Origin: JACVRN01 sp036389255
GTDB lineage: Bacteria; Acidobacteriota; Blastocatellia; Pyrinomonadales; Pyrinomonadaceae
Reading direction: 5' to 3'
Assembly: GCA_036389255.1 (NCBI GenBank)
Contig: DASVQI010000009.1
Location: forward strand, 13,664 to 77,663
DNA length: 64,000 bases
This document shows, piece after piece, positions 48,811 through 57,847 of this stretch; the first letter of the stretch is position 1, and every line of letters starts with the position of its first letter. The position numbers and the translations under genes are program-made. Below the pieces are notes generated by a model. That model did not search any database and had not been told where the DNA came from. It saw only the letters and a program-made list of their open reading frames with translations.

Positions 48811-48841
48811 TTCGATGCGGCCGGAGCAAGGCCGCATCGAA
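48811..48841. repeat. Perfect 12-bp hairpin
   Basis: TTCGATGCGGCC (48811-48822) and GGCCGCATCGAA (48830-48841) with a 7-nt loop and no T-run. Fourth inverted repeat within 450 bp; role unknown. Confidence 0.8.
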
Positions 48842-48980
48842 CGCAAATCGTTATCCTCAGTTTATTCCCCGTCGGGTTCGTCACAGACGAGTGTTGACTT
48901 GCCGATAGAGCAAGAGGAAGGAGGTTAAGAAATTACGGTTCGGTATTCGGAAGTCGGGCAAAGAAGTTACGACCCTGATT

Positions 48981-49130
48981 GTGAGCCGCCAGAACATGGC
49001 GCGCATTTGGAGGAAAGCAGGCCGCGGATTTAACGAGTCTATCTCCTTCCAGCAGTTCGCGCACGGACGGATGACGTTGACTCAGGAAGTTGAGGAATAC
49101 CTTGAAAGTTTTCGACAACCTACTCAATAG
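48981..49130 (+). CDS. Small ORF upstream of histidine kinase, start unclear
   Basis: A frame with protein-like composition runs from a TAG near 48905 to TAG 49128-49130 and includes SRQNMARIWRKAGRGFNESI and MTLTQEVEEYLESFRQPTQ. The only standard start in it is GTG 48981 (49 residues), without a Shine-Dalgarno. A near-perfect Shine-Dalgarno (AAGGAGG, 48919-48925) lies 50 nt further upstream without ATG, GTG or TTG at the right distance. The real start could be non-canonical, or the 5' end is damaged. It ends 16 nt before the kinase start and could be coupled to it. Confidence 0.35.
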   Translation: MSRQNMARIWRKAGRGFNESISFQQFAHGRMTLTQEVEEYLESFRQPTQ

Positions 49131-49146
49131 CCCCGCCACGAAGCCG

Positions 49147-52100
49147 ATGGCGTTGCGACGCATCCGGCTGACATCAATGGCGCTGCTGGTTATCTTGCTC
49201 TGGCTGGTTGCTTTCGCCGCGATACCCCTGCATTGGAAAACCCTTTCGACCCTCTCCGGGCTCACCGCCACTTATCCTTTGTACATCCGGCTGACTAACT
49301 GCGTTATTGCCGCTATCTGCGCCGCTTTCCTCTTGTGGCCCAGAGAGGGCAGCCGACTGGTGGGATGCTGGAACGATTATGCCGGGCTGGCCTTCGCTAC
49401 TTTCTCCGTGCAGTACGGAATACGTGTTGTCGCCTTCCTCCTAAAGATTCGGTTTCCCCAACACGCTTACACAATTGATTTAGTCACCGACGTGGTGGTA
49501 TATGTCGGCTCGTATCTCAACAACATCCTCTTTCTGGCGGCGGCGCGGATCCTTCTGAACAAAAACCGGAAGATTTATGAGATTCATCCGCCAGAGAACA
49601 AGGCCAGGGTCTTCCAGCGCCTTATAAATACCTGGTACGGGCTGCGCAACGCATTGCCCGCATGGTATGGACTGATGTTCCTTCTGACCTTGATTGCACT
49701 GCTCGAACACCCCTACCCCCTGTCGCTGTGGGTGCGCTGGCCGGACGCAATCTTCTCCGTCTACTGCCTGAGTTGGTTCGCCTACGCCATCTGGCTCAGC
49801 TTCCACGTTCGCCACAAGTTAATGCTGGCGTGGCTGGGCTTTCTACTGGTGCTTGCCTATGCGGCAGGCCAATTGGTCTTTGCGGCCAACCCCCTCATCG
49901 CTTATTCGGTTTCCAGTTATGATGGCTCGCAGCGCCCCCCAGCCACATGGGTCAGAGATTATCTGGAGACGGAGGAAATTACAGAGAGCATAGGCCAGAT
50001 CGCAGTTCAGGTTCGCAGGGAAGAGCTTAGTCGAGATGCAGGGACGAATGTGGACAAGCCTATTTATAAAAGTGAGGTGACGCAGGATAACTATTTCGAA
50101 GGAGCAAAGAAGTTTTTCGACGGTGCTATTTTCGCCATCCTCTTCCCTATGAAGTCGCTGCTCTTCCTGCCTGCCTTTATCTTGTATCTGCTGTTCATCA
50201 TCTCGGCCAACAGTTTCCGCAAAGCATTGCGCGAGACGACGAGCATGCGGCAGGACTATCTTTCCAAAGACGGCATTCTGAGAGCCATAGGCAAGAGCAC
50301 GGAGGCCGATGAAGTACGGCTTATCATCAGGCTGCCCGGCGGCAGAAAGCTGCCGTCGAAAGAGGAACGCGTGATAGCGGAAGTGTGGAGCGCGCCCGAA
50401 ACTCCGCCCTTAAAGAAAGAGCCTAGAATTTATCCCCTCATCGCCGACAAACTGCTAATCCGTACGATGTTGAAAGAGGGTAAAGAAATAATTATCACGA
50501 GTGAAGATCGTGGCGAGGTCGCCGACAAGTTGCGCGAAATCGGCCCGTCCCCGCAGACTCTGGCGGTTATCCCTATTAAGTTTCATGGCGGGGTCATAGG
50601 AGTCTTGAAGGTCTATTTCAGGGGATACGGCAAGTACAACGACGGCACGCTCGAACAACTCAAGTTCATGGCCGAGCTTATTGCGCCCTCGGTTCAGGAT
50701 TTCAGGACGGTATCGGCTGTTGACAAGCTCGGGGCGCGCCTTAACCGCGTGCAGGCCAGCAAACCGAGCGACAAACTCAGCCCGGGGAATAAGCTAACCG
50801 GCGGCTTCAACACTGCCGCCGAGAAGATGGCCGAGTCGCTGTACGACTTGCTCAATCCCTTAGGCATCGGCCTGTTCCTGGAATGTGGCTTTACCTTTAT
50901 CAAACCCATCTTCCCTGAAGCGGGCACGTACCACGACATACTGAAGAGGCCGGAGTTTGGCTACTACGGAAGGCCGAAACAGGATAAGACCAAACGTGTC
51001 GAGAAACAGGACGCTGAGCAGGGAAAGAAATCGCCGGATGTCGTCCCGACGGCTGAAGGACCGGTCAGGGTCGAACATGACAAGCTAATCGTCAGCACAG
51101 AAACGGGCGTTCCCTTTGAGTTGGGCAACCTGGTGTTAGCTATCCCCGACGACAAGGATAAGTTTGAGGAACCCACGCTGGCAGCCTACTACCTGACGCG
51201 CCGTATGCTGGCTTCGCTAGCGGCTAACGGGATATTCAACGCCGCACGCAATTTTCTGGGCGTGGTAATCCAGGACTTAGGCGTCGCACTCAACCAGGAA
51301 ACTCTATCCGTCGAGGATTGGTTCGACAATGTGGAGACGGCGAGTAAGAAGTCGGGCGTGAGATGGGTAGTCGCTTCAGAGGGAGACGGGAAGCCTTTGC
51401 TGGGACAATCCGAGCACGTAGAGCTTATCACCGGCCTCACGAGCGCGGACAAAGAAGCGCTTATGAATAGTCCTCTGGGCTGCATCCCCTACCACGCGGT
51501 CACATACGACACGCGCCATATCATACACCTCAAGCTTAAGGACGATGGACACCATCTCTGGCTCGGCGTAGAGCGCGCCGAGTTCGGGGCGGAGCTGAAC
51601 TTCCAGTCATCCCCCTGGAAAGTTTTTCTCCTGAAACTGGCGAACGTCGCTGGCACAGCCCTCGCGCGCATCGAAGAGCGCCAAAGGGCTGAAGTGAGGA
51701 GAATTGAGGAGGAGGACGAGCGACTCAAGGCAGCGCAGGAAGAATGGCAGAGGACTGTCGCTGACATCGGCGCGTTGTTGATGCACCAGCTCCTTAATAT
51801 GGGGGGCAGCATGCGCGCCAGCGCGAAGGATTTGCTCAAGAGGATCGGCAACAGCCCTTTCGCGCAGGACGACCAGTGCTTAATCTCCATCACCAATATT
51901 AGAAAGAACTCGGTGATGATGATGCAAATGACCAATGCCTTCAACAAGGCCACCGAAATGGGTGGCCCACCCGCTTGCAGCATCAGCGAGGCCGCGCAAC
52001 TAACCAGGAAGCTGTTTCAGTTCGCGCTCAGGAAGAAGGAGATTGAAGTCGAGATCGACGCGCCGCCGGAAGTGTCGGTAAAAGTTCCGTCTCATGTGCT

Positions 52101-52413
52101 CGCTTTAGCGTTGGCAACTTTAATCTACAACGCCATAGACGCGATCCGGTCACGGGGCAGAATCAAAATCAGGGCGAAGGCGGTGGACGGCATCGTCAAT
52201 TGCGAGGTAACAAATAATGGACAGAAGATTACGCCCGGCATAATAGACGACCTCTTTAAGCCCGTTCCAAAGGGTAAGAAGAACGGACACAGCGGGCGGG
52301 GGCTTTATTTCGTTTACCGTTCCTTGAAAAACTACGGGGGCGAGATCGCTCTCTCTTATTCAACCTCGGAGGAGACCTGCTTTACCCTTCGCCTGCCCAG
52401 AACAAATCATTAG
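49147..52413 (+). CDS. Membrane sensor histidine kinase
   Basis: The protein is about 1088 residues from ATG 49147; a TTG at 49090 is also in frame and the true start is unsettled. Several TM helices occur in the first 250 residues (MALLVILLWLVAFAAIPL; AWYGLMFLLTLIALL; LAWLGFLLVLAYAAGQLVFA), then a loop and another TM near residue 340 (LLFLPAFILYLLFIISA). A GAF-like sensor region follows (TLAVIPIKFHGGVIGVLKVY), then a long middle domain I cannot name. The C-terminus is a kinase: a coiled segment (RQRAEVRRIEEEDERLKAAQ), H-box GALLMHQLLNMGGSMRAS with His near 880, N-box TLIYNAIDAIRSRG (Asn near 995), VTNNGQKITPGIIDDLF, and G-box GHSGRGLYFVYRSL near 1047. It lies upstream of a receiver protein and a sigma-54 activator on the same strand. 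Confidence 0.82.
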   Translation: MALRRIRLTSMALLVILLWLVAFAAIPLHWKTLSTLSGLTATYPLYIRLTNCVIAAICAAFLLWPREGSRLVGCWNDYAGLAFATFSVQYGIRVVAFLLKIRFPQHAYTIDLVTDVVVYVGSYLNNILFLAAARILLNKNRKIYEIHPPENKARVFQRLINTWYGLRNALPAWYGLMFLLTLIALLEHPYPLSLWVRWPDAIFSVYCLSWFAYAIWLSFHVRHKLMLAWLGFLLVLAYAAGQLVFAANPLIAYSVSSYDGSQRPPATWVRDYLETEEITESIGQIAVQVRREELSRDAGTNVDKPIYKSEVTQDNYFEGAKKFFDGAIFAILFPMKSLLFLPAFILYLLFIISANSFRKALRETTSMRQDYLSKDGILRAIGKSTEADEVRLIIRLPGGRKLPSKEERVIAEVWSAPETPPLKKEPRIYPLIADKLLIRTMLKEGKEIIITSEDRGEVADKLREIGPSPQTLAVIPIKFHGGVIGVLKVYFRGYGKYNDGTLEQLKFMAELIAPSVQDFRTVSAVDKLGARLNRVQASKPSDKLSPGNKLTGGFNTAAEKMAESLYDLLNPLGIGLFLECGFTFIKPIFPEAGTYHDILKRPEFGYYGRPKQDKTKRVEKQDAEQGKKSPDVVPTAEGPVRVEHDKLIVSTETGVPFELGNLVLAIPDDKDKFEEPTLAAYYLTRRMLASLAANGIFNAARNFLGVVIQDLGVALNQETLSVEDWFDNVETASKKSGVRWVVASEGDGKPLLGQSEHVELITGLTSADKEALMNSPLGCIPYHAVTYDTRHIIHLKLKDDGHHLWLGVERAEFGAELNFQSSPWKVFLLKLANVAGTALARIEERQRAEVRRIEEEDERLKAAQEEWQRTVADIGALLMHQLLNMGGSMRASAKDLLKRIGNSPFAQDDQCLISITNIRKNSVMMMQMTNAFNKATEMGGPPACSISEAAQLTRKLFQFALRKKEIEVEIDAPPEVSVKVPSHVLALALATLIYNAIDAIRSRGRIKIRAKAVDGIVNCEVTNNGQKITPGIIDDLFKPVPKGKKNGHSGRGLYFVYRSLKNYGGEIALSYSTSEETCFTLRLPRTNH

Positions 52414-52548
52414 CCAACCCCTACCAGTTTCCAGGCCGCTCAGGCGAGGCGGCACGACGTGCGGTTCGAAGAACGAGACAAGGGCAGTACGACCTGCCAG
52501 GGTGGCTCTCTATTGCTCTTTCATCAAACTGTACGAGGAGATAATGCG

Positions 52549-54195
52549 ATGCAGGAAAAAACTGTAGTAATTGTGGAGGACGACGACCCGACGCGAGAGA
52601 ATCTTCAAGAAGAGATTAAGATGCGAGGGTTTCGAGCACGCGGGGCGGGGACAGTAGCCGAAGCTTATCGAATCATTCAAGATCTTGGAGAAGAGACGGA
52701 TGTGATGGTTTTAGACATGGCTCTCGAAGACCCGGACGACCCGGAGACAGGGGCGGACATTGCCATTCGAGTTCGAGACCAGCACCCCACCTGGCTGCCC
52801 GAGTATTTAATCATCACGGGCTACCCGAATGTGTTGAATTATTACAGGCTGGCGCTACGACTGGGGGCTGCGGCTTACCTGGCAAGAGGTGAAGTTGAAG
52901 ACGAGGACATTGTGCGGCACATCCGCGCGCTCGCCTTGAAGCGTTCGTTGCGTGTCGAACGCCCGGCGGTAATGGAAGCTTTAAGGTCTATCTCGGAATC
53001 AACCAAGAATCTTTCCGAAGCCGTGAGAAAGTTTTGCCGCGAGATGCTGGCCGGAGAGTTGACGACGTGTCTCGGCGCTCCCTACATTTTGTTGCTGACC
53101 GACGAGCGCGGGACACAGAACGTCGCCACCAACACCAACCTGCCGACCGGGTATGAAGCATCCTACGCCGCCATTCAAGCTATGGCACATGCCATCACTA
53201 AACCCGCCTCGCCGCATGTTGTTTCGCTGGAGGACATAGAAAATTTGCCGCCGCCGGCCAACGTCGTAGAGAAGGAAGTTCTAGCGAGGCTCCCGGGCGC
53301 AGCCCTCCTCCCTCTTGGCGCTGCTATGAATTTCCGTCTGTCACTGGCCTTATTCGTTCCCCGGCCTGAGGATTTGGGATATACGGAAGACACTGGCCTG
53401 CTGGCAGCAGTGCTGGCTCAGCATGTTCGACCCAGTATCGTCGAGCACTTTCTGGGAATCCTCGTTCATCTGGACTCGCAGAAGCGCGCGATGCTCAAGA
53501 GCATCTCATATTTTTGCCTTTACGTAGGTCAAGATCAACAGAGGATTATTGATGAAGGCGTTGCCAGCAAAGAGTTGCAGGAAGAGAGCGGCATACATCG
53601 CAGTTTGACAACAATGGCGGACGATCTCAGGCAAACGGGGACGATTCTGAACAGCGCTGTAAAGAGTCTCCCTCAGGATGCACTCACAACCTTTGAGATG
53701 AAAGACCTGATTGAAAGAGAGTTTGCGGATTTGAGAGAAGTGATGGGCTTGGGTGACTTTGAACTCAGGATAGAGGGCTCCTGCCAGGTAAAGGCTGGCG
53801 ATGACCTCGCCATTGCTATCAAAAGAATGCTGCAATGGCTCGCCCAAAGACGTGCCGAGACGCCGCCGAATTTGAGTCCCGCAATCCATGTCCGGTGTAT
53901 GGAAAGAGAATACAGCTCGGTGATTACATTCGAAGATCGCAGCAGAAGATTGTCCGCGAAGTTTCGCGAGCGATTGTTTGAGCCCTTCTCCACCTCGGTC
54001 ATCCTGGCTGCGGGCGCGAGCAGTTCCGGCCCTGGCCTTTATCTGCCCATGTACCTAGCAAAGGTACTGGTCGAAGAGAAGTACGGCGGGTGGCTCAAAG
54101 ACGAGTCAGACCTTATGGAGGGCGAGACAGGACACAGGCTTGTGATGAGTTTCGGCGCGCCGCCCAGCGCAAGCGGCGCACTCGACCGCAGTTGA
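52549..54195 (+). CDS. Receiver-domain protein with degenerate HATPase-like C-terminus
   Basis: I start at ATG 52549 (AGGAG 8 nt upstream), giving 548 residues. Residues 1-125 are a receiver domain: TVVIVEDDDPTRENLQEE with the acidic pocket near D11/D12, phospho-acceptor D56 in VMVLDMALEDP, and T90 in YLIITGYPN. The conserved Lys is replaced by Arg (YLARGE). The middle 250 residues look GAF-like and helical. The C-terminal 130 residues resemble a histidine-kinase ATPase domain (FRERLFEPFSTSVILAAGAS; SGPGLYLPMYLAKVLVEEKY) but lack the N-box Asn and the DxGxG motif, so it is probably a pseudo-kinase. It likely receives phosphate from the kinase encoded upstream and passes the signal on to the sigma-54 activator downstream; no DNA-binding domain is visible. 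Confidence 0.8.
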   Translation: MQEKTVVIVEDDDPTRENLQEEIKMRGFRARGAGTVAEAYRIIQDLGEETDVMVLDMALEDPDDPETGADIAIRVRDQHPTWLPEYLIITGYPNVLNYYRLALRLGAAAYLARGEVEDEDIVRHIRALALKRSLRVERPAVMEALRSISESTKNLSEAVRKFCREMLAGELTTCLGAPYILLLTDERGTQNVATNTNLPTGYEASYAAIQAMAHAITKPASPHVVSLEDIENLPPPANVVEKEVLARLPGAALLPLGAAMNFRLSLALFVPRPEDLGYTEDTGLLAAVLAQHVRPSIVEHFLGILVHLDSQKRAMLKSISYFCLYVGQDQQRIIDEGVASKELQEESGIHRSLTTMADDLRQTGTILNSAVKSLPQDALTTFEMKDLIEREFADLREVMGLGDFELRIEGSCQVKAGDDLAIAIKRMLQWLAQRRAETPPNLSPAIHVRCMEREYSSVITFEDRSRRLSAKFRERLFEPFSTSVILAAGASSSGPGLYLPMYLAKVLVEEKYGGWLKDESDLMEGETGHRLVMSFGAPPSASGALDRS

Positions 54196-54338
54196 ATCTT
54201 GAAAAACGGTCTCCAACTGATGCGGCAGCTATATACAGAGGGCAATACTTTTTTCGGGATGTTTACGTCAAAAGCTGTTAAGCTGGGCGGCGAGTTAAAA
54301 GCGTCAACGCCCATCTTTTAAGTTGCGAGAGAATCCTC

Positions 54339-55703
54339 ATGTCCATCACGCTTATAGCAAAAGATGACGTTCCTATTGACGAGATAGGCCAACGCCTCAC
54401 CAGTCAGGGCGTGCCAGGGGTGTCCTACGCAAAGATGAATGAAATCCTCTACGAAGGAAAGACAGTTAACCAGACCGACCTGGTCATTCTCATTTCGGCC
54501 ACTCAGAATACAGATGACGCGAGCGACGGGATAGAACACATCCGCCACAGGCTAAGCCCCGCCCAGAGGCTGGTGCTTTGCATGCCGTACACGACCTTTT
54601 CTGAGCTTCTTATTCAACAGGGCGCAGACGAAATAATTCAACCGGCAGGCCAATCCGTTGACCGCATCTTCGAGCGGATTCTGGGCTATCTGATTCAGGA
54701 GAAGCGAGTCGAGCAATACGCCTATCAGGGAATGCGCGGCGCGACATGGCAGATGCGCAAAATATACGGCGACATCGAAAAGTACGCGCGGGTCAACCGC
54801 TCGGTGTTGATTCTTGGAGAAACCGGCACGGGCAAGAGCCTCGTTGCACAGGCGCTCCACAATTTAGCCGGTAGGAGTGGCAAGCTGGTACACATAGACT
54901 GTCCTGCCATTGGCCCCGAAGTAATCGAGAGCGAACTGTTCGGCCACATGATAGGGGCTTTCACCGGAGCCGTAAAAGACCGAATGGGTCTCATCGAGAC
55001 GGCGAAGAAGGGCACCGCGTTCGTCGATGAGATAGGCGATCTGGCAGAGCACTTGCAGGCCAAGCTGCTGGATGCGGTGGAGAACAATCGAGTCCGACCG
55101 ATGGGCGGTAATGATTATAAAAAGGTGGATACGCGTTTTGTTTTCGCGACGAACCGTGATTTGCCAGAGCGCATGCGCGAGGGTAAATTCCGCGAGGATT
55201 TGTACGCCCGTATTAATACGCTTGTCATCAAAATGCCGCCGCTTCGCAAGCGTCTGGCAGACATTCCCTTACTGGCCGATCACTTTATCGAAAGATATAA
55301 TCACGATAACAACAGTTCTGTGAAATTGCAGCCAGGTGCCATCGATGAATTATTTCGCTATCACTGGCCTCACAATGTTCGAGAACTTAAAAACGTCGTG
55401 GACAGCGCCGCAGCCAAGGCTGGCGAGACGGGGAACATCACGAATGTCATATTGCAGGAAATTATCCGCGACCTCAGAGAGATTTGGCAGGGTCACACGA
55501 AGGCAACCGGACAGGAAAACTCGATTAGAATTGATCCTCAGACCGACACCTGGCCTGCACTGGAAGCGAGGGCCAAAGAAACATACTTCAAAGCGCTGGT
55601 TGAAGTAGCTGAAAACATGAAGCATGCTAGCGAGTTGAGTGGGATACATAGGTCACATCTTCACGAGATACTTAAAGGTTACAATCTTAAGTTGAGGCGT
55701 TAA
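54339..55703 (+). CDS. Sigma-54-dependent activator (NtrC-type AAA+)
   Basis: The 454-residue protein has a 120-residue N-terminal domain that looks receiver-like but lacks a clear phospho-acceptor Asp. The AAA+ core has Walker A GETGTGKS at 160-167, the sigma-54-contacting GAFTGA loop at about 206-211 (GHMIGAFTGAVKDR), Walker B GTAFVDEIGD, the sensor segment RFVFATNRDLPERMREGKFR, and the arginine-finger region EDLYARINTLVIKMPPLRKR. The Fis-type helix-turn-helix is at the C-terminus (EVAENMKHASELSGIHRSHL, EILKGYNLKLRR). It should activate RNA polymerase-sigma-54 at -24/-12 promoters. It is the third gene of the kinase-receiver-activator series; its target promoters are not identified. The N-terminal domain probably binds the partner receiver or its own signal. 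Confidence 0.88.
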   Translation: MSITLIAKDDVPIDEIGQRLTSQGVPGVSYAKMNEILYEGKTVNQTDLVILISATQNTDDASDGIEHIRHRLSPAQRLVLCMPYTTFSELLIQQGADEIIQPAGQSVDRIFERILGYLIQEKRVEQYAYQGMRGATWQMRKIYGDIEKYARVNRSVLILGETGTGKSLVAQALHNLAGRSGKLVHIDCPAIGPEVIESELFGHMIGAFTGAVKDRMGLIETAKKGTAFVDEIGDLAEHLQAKLLDAVENNRVRPMGGNDYKKVDTRFVFATNRDLPERMREGKFREDLYARINTLVIKMPPLRKRLADIPLLADHFIERYNHDNNSSVKLQPGAIDELFRYHWPHNVRELKNVVDSAAAKAGETGNITNVILQEIIRDLREIWQGHTKATGQENSIRIDPQTDTWPALEARAKETYFKALVEVAENMKHASELSGIHRSHLHEILKGYNLKLRR

Positions 55704-56100
55704 TTATTTTTTTCTTCCACTTTACAGGATCAAGCTTCTACTTCTCATTAATCTCAGATAATGGCTTCAAATGCTGGACGTGCAACTATCGGCTCATGTT
55801 AAACCTATCATCCTTAGTCGCAGCTACCTATACAGAGAAAACAACCGAATCAGCCCTCCAAATAGCTGCTTGCTTGCAGGTTGCGCAAGGAAAATTCATA
55901 ATTAACTGAAAGGCAGAACCTCTCTTGTCATCGGCCCCACGCCCGCGCTTGATGCGTACTCTGCGAGCACCTAAATAACATTCAACGTCAACCTCGCCCG
56001 AAAACGGCGAAGCTCGTTCGCATTCTTGAGTGATACGTTGACGCATCTTGAGAAAGATTAAGTGGTGTGGTCGGAGGAGCTATATAAAGACAAATGATAT
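55704..56100. other. Intergenic region between convergent genes
   Basis: About 400 bases between the sigma-54 activator and the kinase-macro gene, which converge. The first part is AT-rich with a run of Ts after the activator stop. One small minus-strand frame is listed separately. No attachment site, tRNA or clear terminator stem was found. Confidence 0.4.
55828..56046 (-). CDS. Unrecognised 72-residue ORF
   Basis: A minus-strand frame downstream of the kinase-macro gene, starting with ATG 56046 but with only a weak purine stretch upstream. The sequence is basic in the middle (ARRVRIKRGRGADDKRGSAF) and has three cysteines in CATCKQ and an earlier CYLG. It could be a small nucleic-acid-binding protein or a gene remnant, or not a gene at all. 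No family recognised. Confidence 0.25.
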   Translation of the reverse strand: MRQRITQECERASPFSGEVDVECYLGARRVRIKRGRGADDKRGSAFQLIMNFPCATCKQAAIWRADSVVFSV

Positions 56101-57621
56101 TTATATTGATCGTAAAATCATGCGCCAACGAGAAAGGCCACTGTTAGTAAGAAGGACGATTCGTATATTCTGCACGTACTTGGGTTGGAATGAAGCAAAG
56201 GTTCGTATAGCCTCAAGTGTTAATTTGGCTGCCAGCTCCATAGGAACGTCTCCCACACCTGTCCCTAGCGCCGGGAATACTATCAGCTTAGCCCGACGAA
56301 TTTCAGCCCCAAGAAGTGTGCGAAGAGTGCATCGCTGTAGACACACGGCTCCGCTCATAGCGGAAACTGCGTGTGCGAGCCAACGGGCCTTCAGGTTGCC
56401 GGCTCCAGTCCAGATCACTCCTCCCATGGGAATAGGCGCTTGTTCCATTGCTTCCACTTCAACCTCCGGGCCGGCGACACGCTTCAGAGCGGCGGCGACC
56501 CCGAGGTCCATAACCATTTCAGAGTTTGCGGCGTTGACTAATACATCACCCTCACTTGCACTCAAATCACCGACGGTTAACTCTATTTGTAGCGGGCCGA
56601 CTCGCGCTTCATCCTGCCCGGTGCAGACAATCTGAGGGGGCGGTTCGGCAACGACTTCAAGAACACGGCATAGAGCTTCCCCTGTTTGATATCTTTCCTC
56701 AGTCTTTTTACGTAAAGTCCGTTCAATTACCGAAAAGAGATAAGCTTCTGCCGGACTGGTCTTGGTCGGTGGTTGATATGATTGGTGGATGTGCGCAGAG
56801 GCCAATTCACCTCTAGTGCGTCCTTCAAAGGGAGGCTTACCGGTGAGCAACAAGTGGCCAGTCGCACCCAAGGCGTAAATGTCTGTATAGCGTCCCACCT
56901 CACTTTGAAGCCACTGTTCCGGCGGCATGAATAAGGGCGTGCCTGAAATCAACTGTTCCTCTTTAGTGCGCGCGGAGTCCACAGCGATTCCGAAATCTCC
57001 AACTGTTGTTACGCCGTAGCCAGTTAGAAAAAGATTGGCTGGCTTAACATCACGGTGAATCACGCCTGCCTGATGAATGGCATGTAATCCCTTGGCGGCA
57101 TCAATCAGGATGAGACAAACTGTGTTCACAGGTAAGTGCCAGTTGCCTTCTTGCATGAATTTGATTAACTCTGCCAGATCAATCCCGTCCATATAGCGCT
57201 GAATGACAAAGGGCACTCCCTTCTCCACTCCTGCATCAATAACACCGACAACGTTCGGCGAGACGACGCGCGCGGCGAGGTGAGCTTCATTAAAGACATT
57301 CCAATGCTCTGCGGTCTTGAAAGTTTTAATCACCAGAGGCATTTGTAGAATGAGATGGCTGGCGAGATAAGCTGAACCCATGGCTCCTTCACCGAGCACA
57401 CTATGAACCAACAAGCCGCGAAAAGAGGGTTTGTCAGCGATAGGTAGTGGGGGCTTAAACTCCCGTGTCAATTCTCCCTGCGGATTCAATGGGCGCTCGG
57501 TCTCAGCATACTGCGTGGATAACATCTGTAATATGTTATCTGTCCGTTGCACGGAGAAGCCGCAAAAGTTGCAGATAAGTACTTCCTCTTCCAAAATATT
57601 TTCGCATTGCGGGCAATCCAT
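56101..57621 (-). CDS. Zinc-ribbon / Ser-Thr protein kinase / macro-domain fusion
   Basis: The 506-residue protein joins three modules. Residues 1-25 hold a zinc ribbon (Cys3, Cys6, Cys17, Cys20). Residues 70-325 are a Hanks-type Ser/Thr kinase with P-loop GEGAMGSAY (77-85), catalytic Lys99 (LVIKTF), HRD loop VIHRDVKPANLFL (Asp191, Asn196), DFG at 209-211 (VGDFGIAV) and FMPPEQW; all catalytic residues are present. Residues 340-500 form a macro domain with VNAANSEMVMDLGVAAALKR and a phosphate-binding loop ALGTGVGD (about 451-458). Macro domains bind ADP-ribose and some hydrolyse ADP-ribosyl bonds. No TM helix is seen, so it should be cytoplasmic. GGAGG precedes the ATG. Kinase and ADP-ribose recognition in one chain, near a SIR2 gene, suggests signalling around NAD or ADP-ribose. 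Confidence 0.9.
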   Translation of the reverse strand: MDCPQCENILEEEVLICNFCGFSVQRTDNILQMLSTQYAETERPLNPQGELTREFKPPLPIADKPSFRGLLVHSVLGEGAMGSAYLASHLILQMPLVIKTFKTAEHWNVFNEAHLAARVVSPNVVGVIDAGVEKGVPFVIQRYMDGIDLAELIKFMQEGNWHLPVNTVCLILIDAAKGLHAIHQAGVIHRDVKPANLFLTGYGVTTVGDFGIAVDSARTKEEQLISGTPLFMPPEQWLQSEVGRYTDIYALGATGHLLLTGKPPFEGRTRGELASAHIHQSYQPPTKTSPAEAYLFSVIERTLRKKTEERYQTGEALCRVLEVVAEPPPQIVCTGQDEARVGPLQIELTVGDLSASEGDVLVNAANSEMVMDLGVAAALKRVAGPEVEVEAMEQAPIPMGGVIWTGAGNLKARWLAHAVSAMSGAVCLQRCTLRTLLGAEIRRAKLIVFPALGTGVGDVPMELAAKLTLEAIRTFASFQPKYVQNIRIVLLTNSGLSRWRMILRSI

Positions 57622-57847
57622 ATGGCCTCCACCAATTCCCGAACGTCTCTGAGAACTACTCTCCTTACTTAATTTACTAGATAGAGGTGTAAATAATCTT
57701 AGACAGAATAAACAATCCTTATGGGGACAAGCGCAATCATAATCATTGTGGATTGCATATTAACATCGGCCTACATTGATTTATAGATTTATCTTGCACG
57801 CCGGGTGAAGGGCGTACGAGTTATCGCTTGATGAACAGCCTGATTAT

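Noticed and set aside
49090..49146. TTG start of the histidine kinase at 49090
   Set aside because: It overlaps the more protein-like small frame ending at 49130 and has no clear Shine-Dalgarno; ATG 49147 preferred, though not certain.
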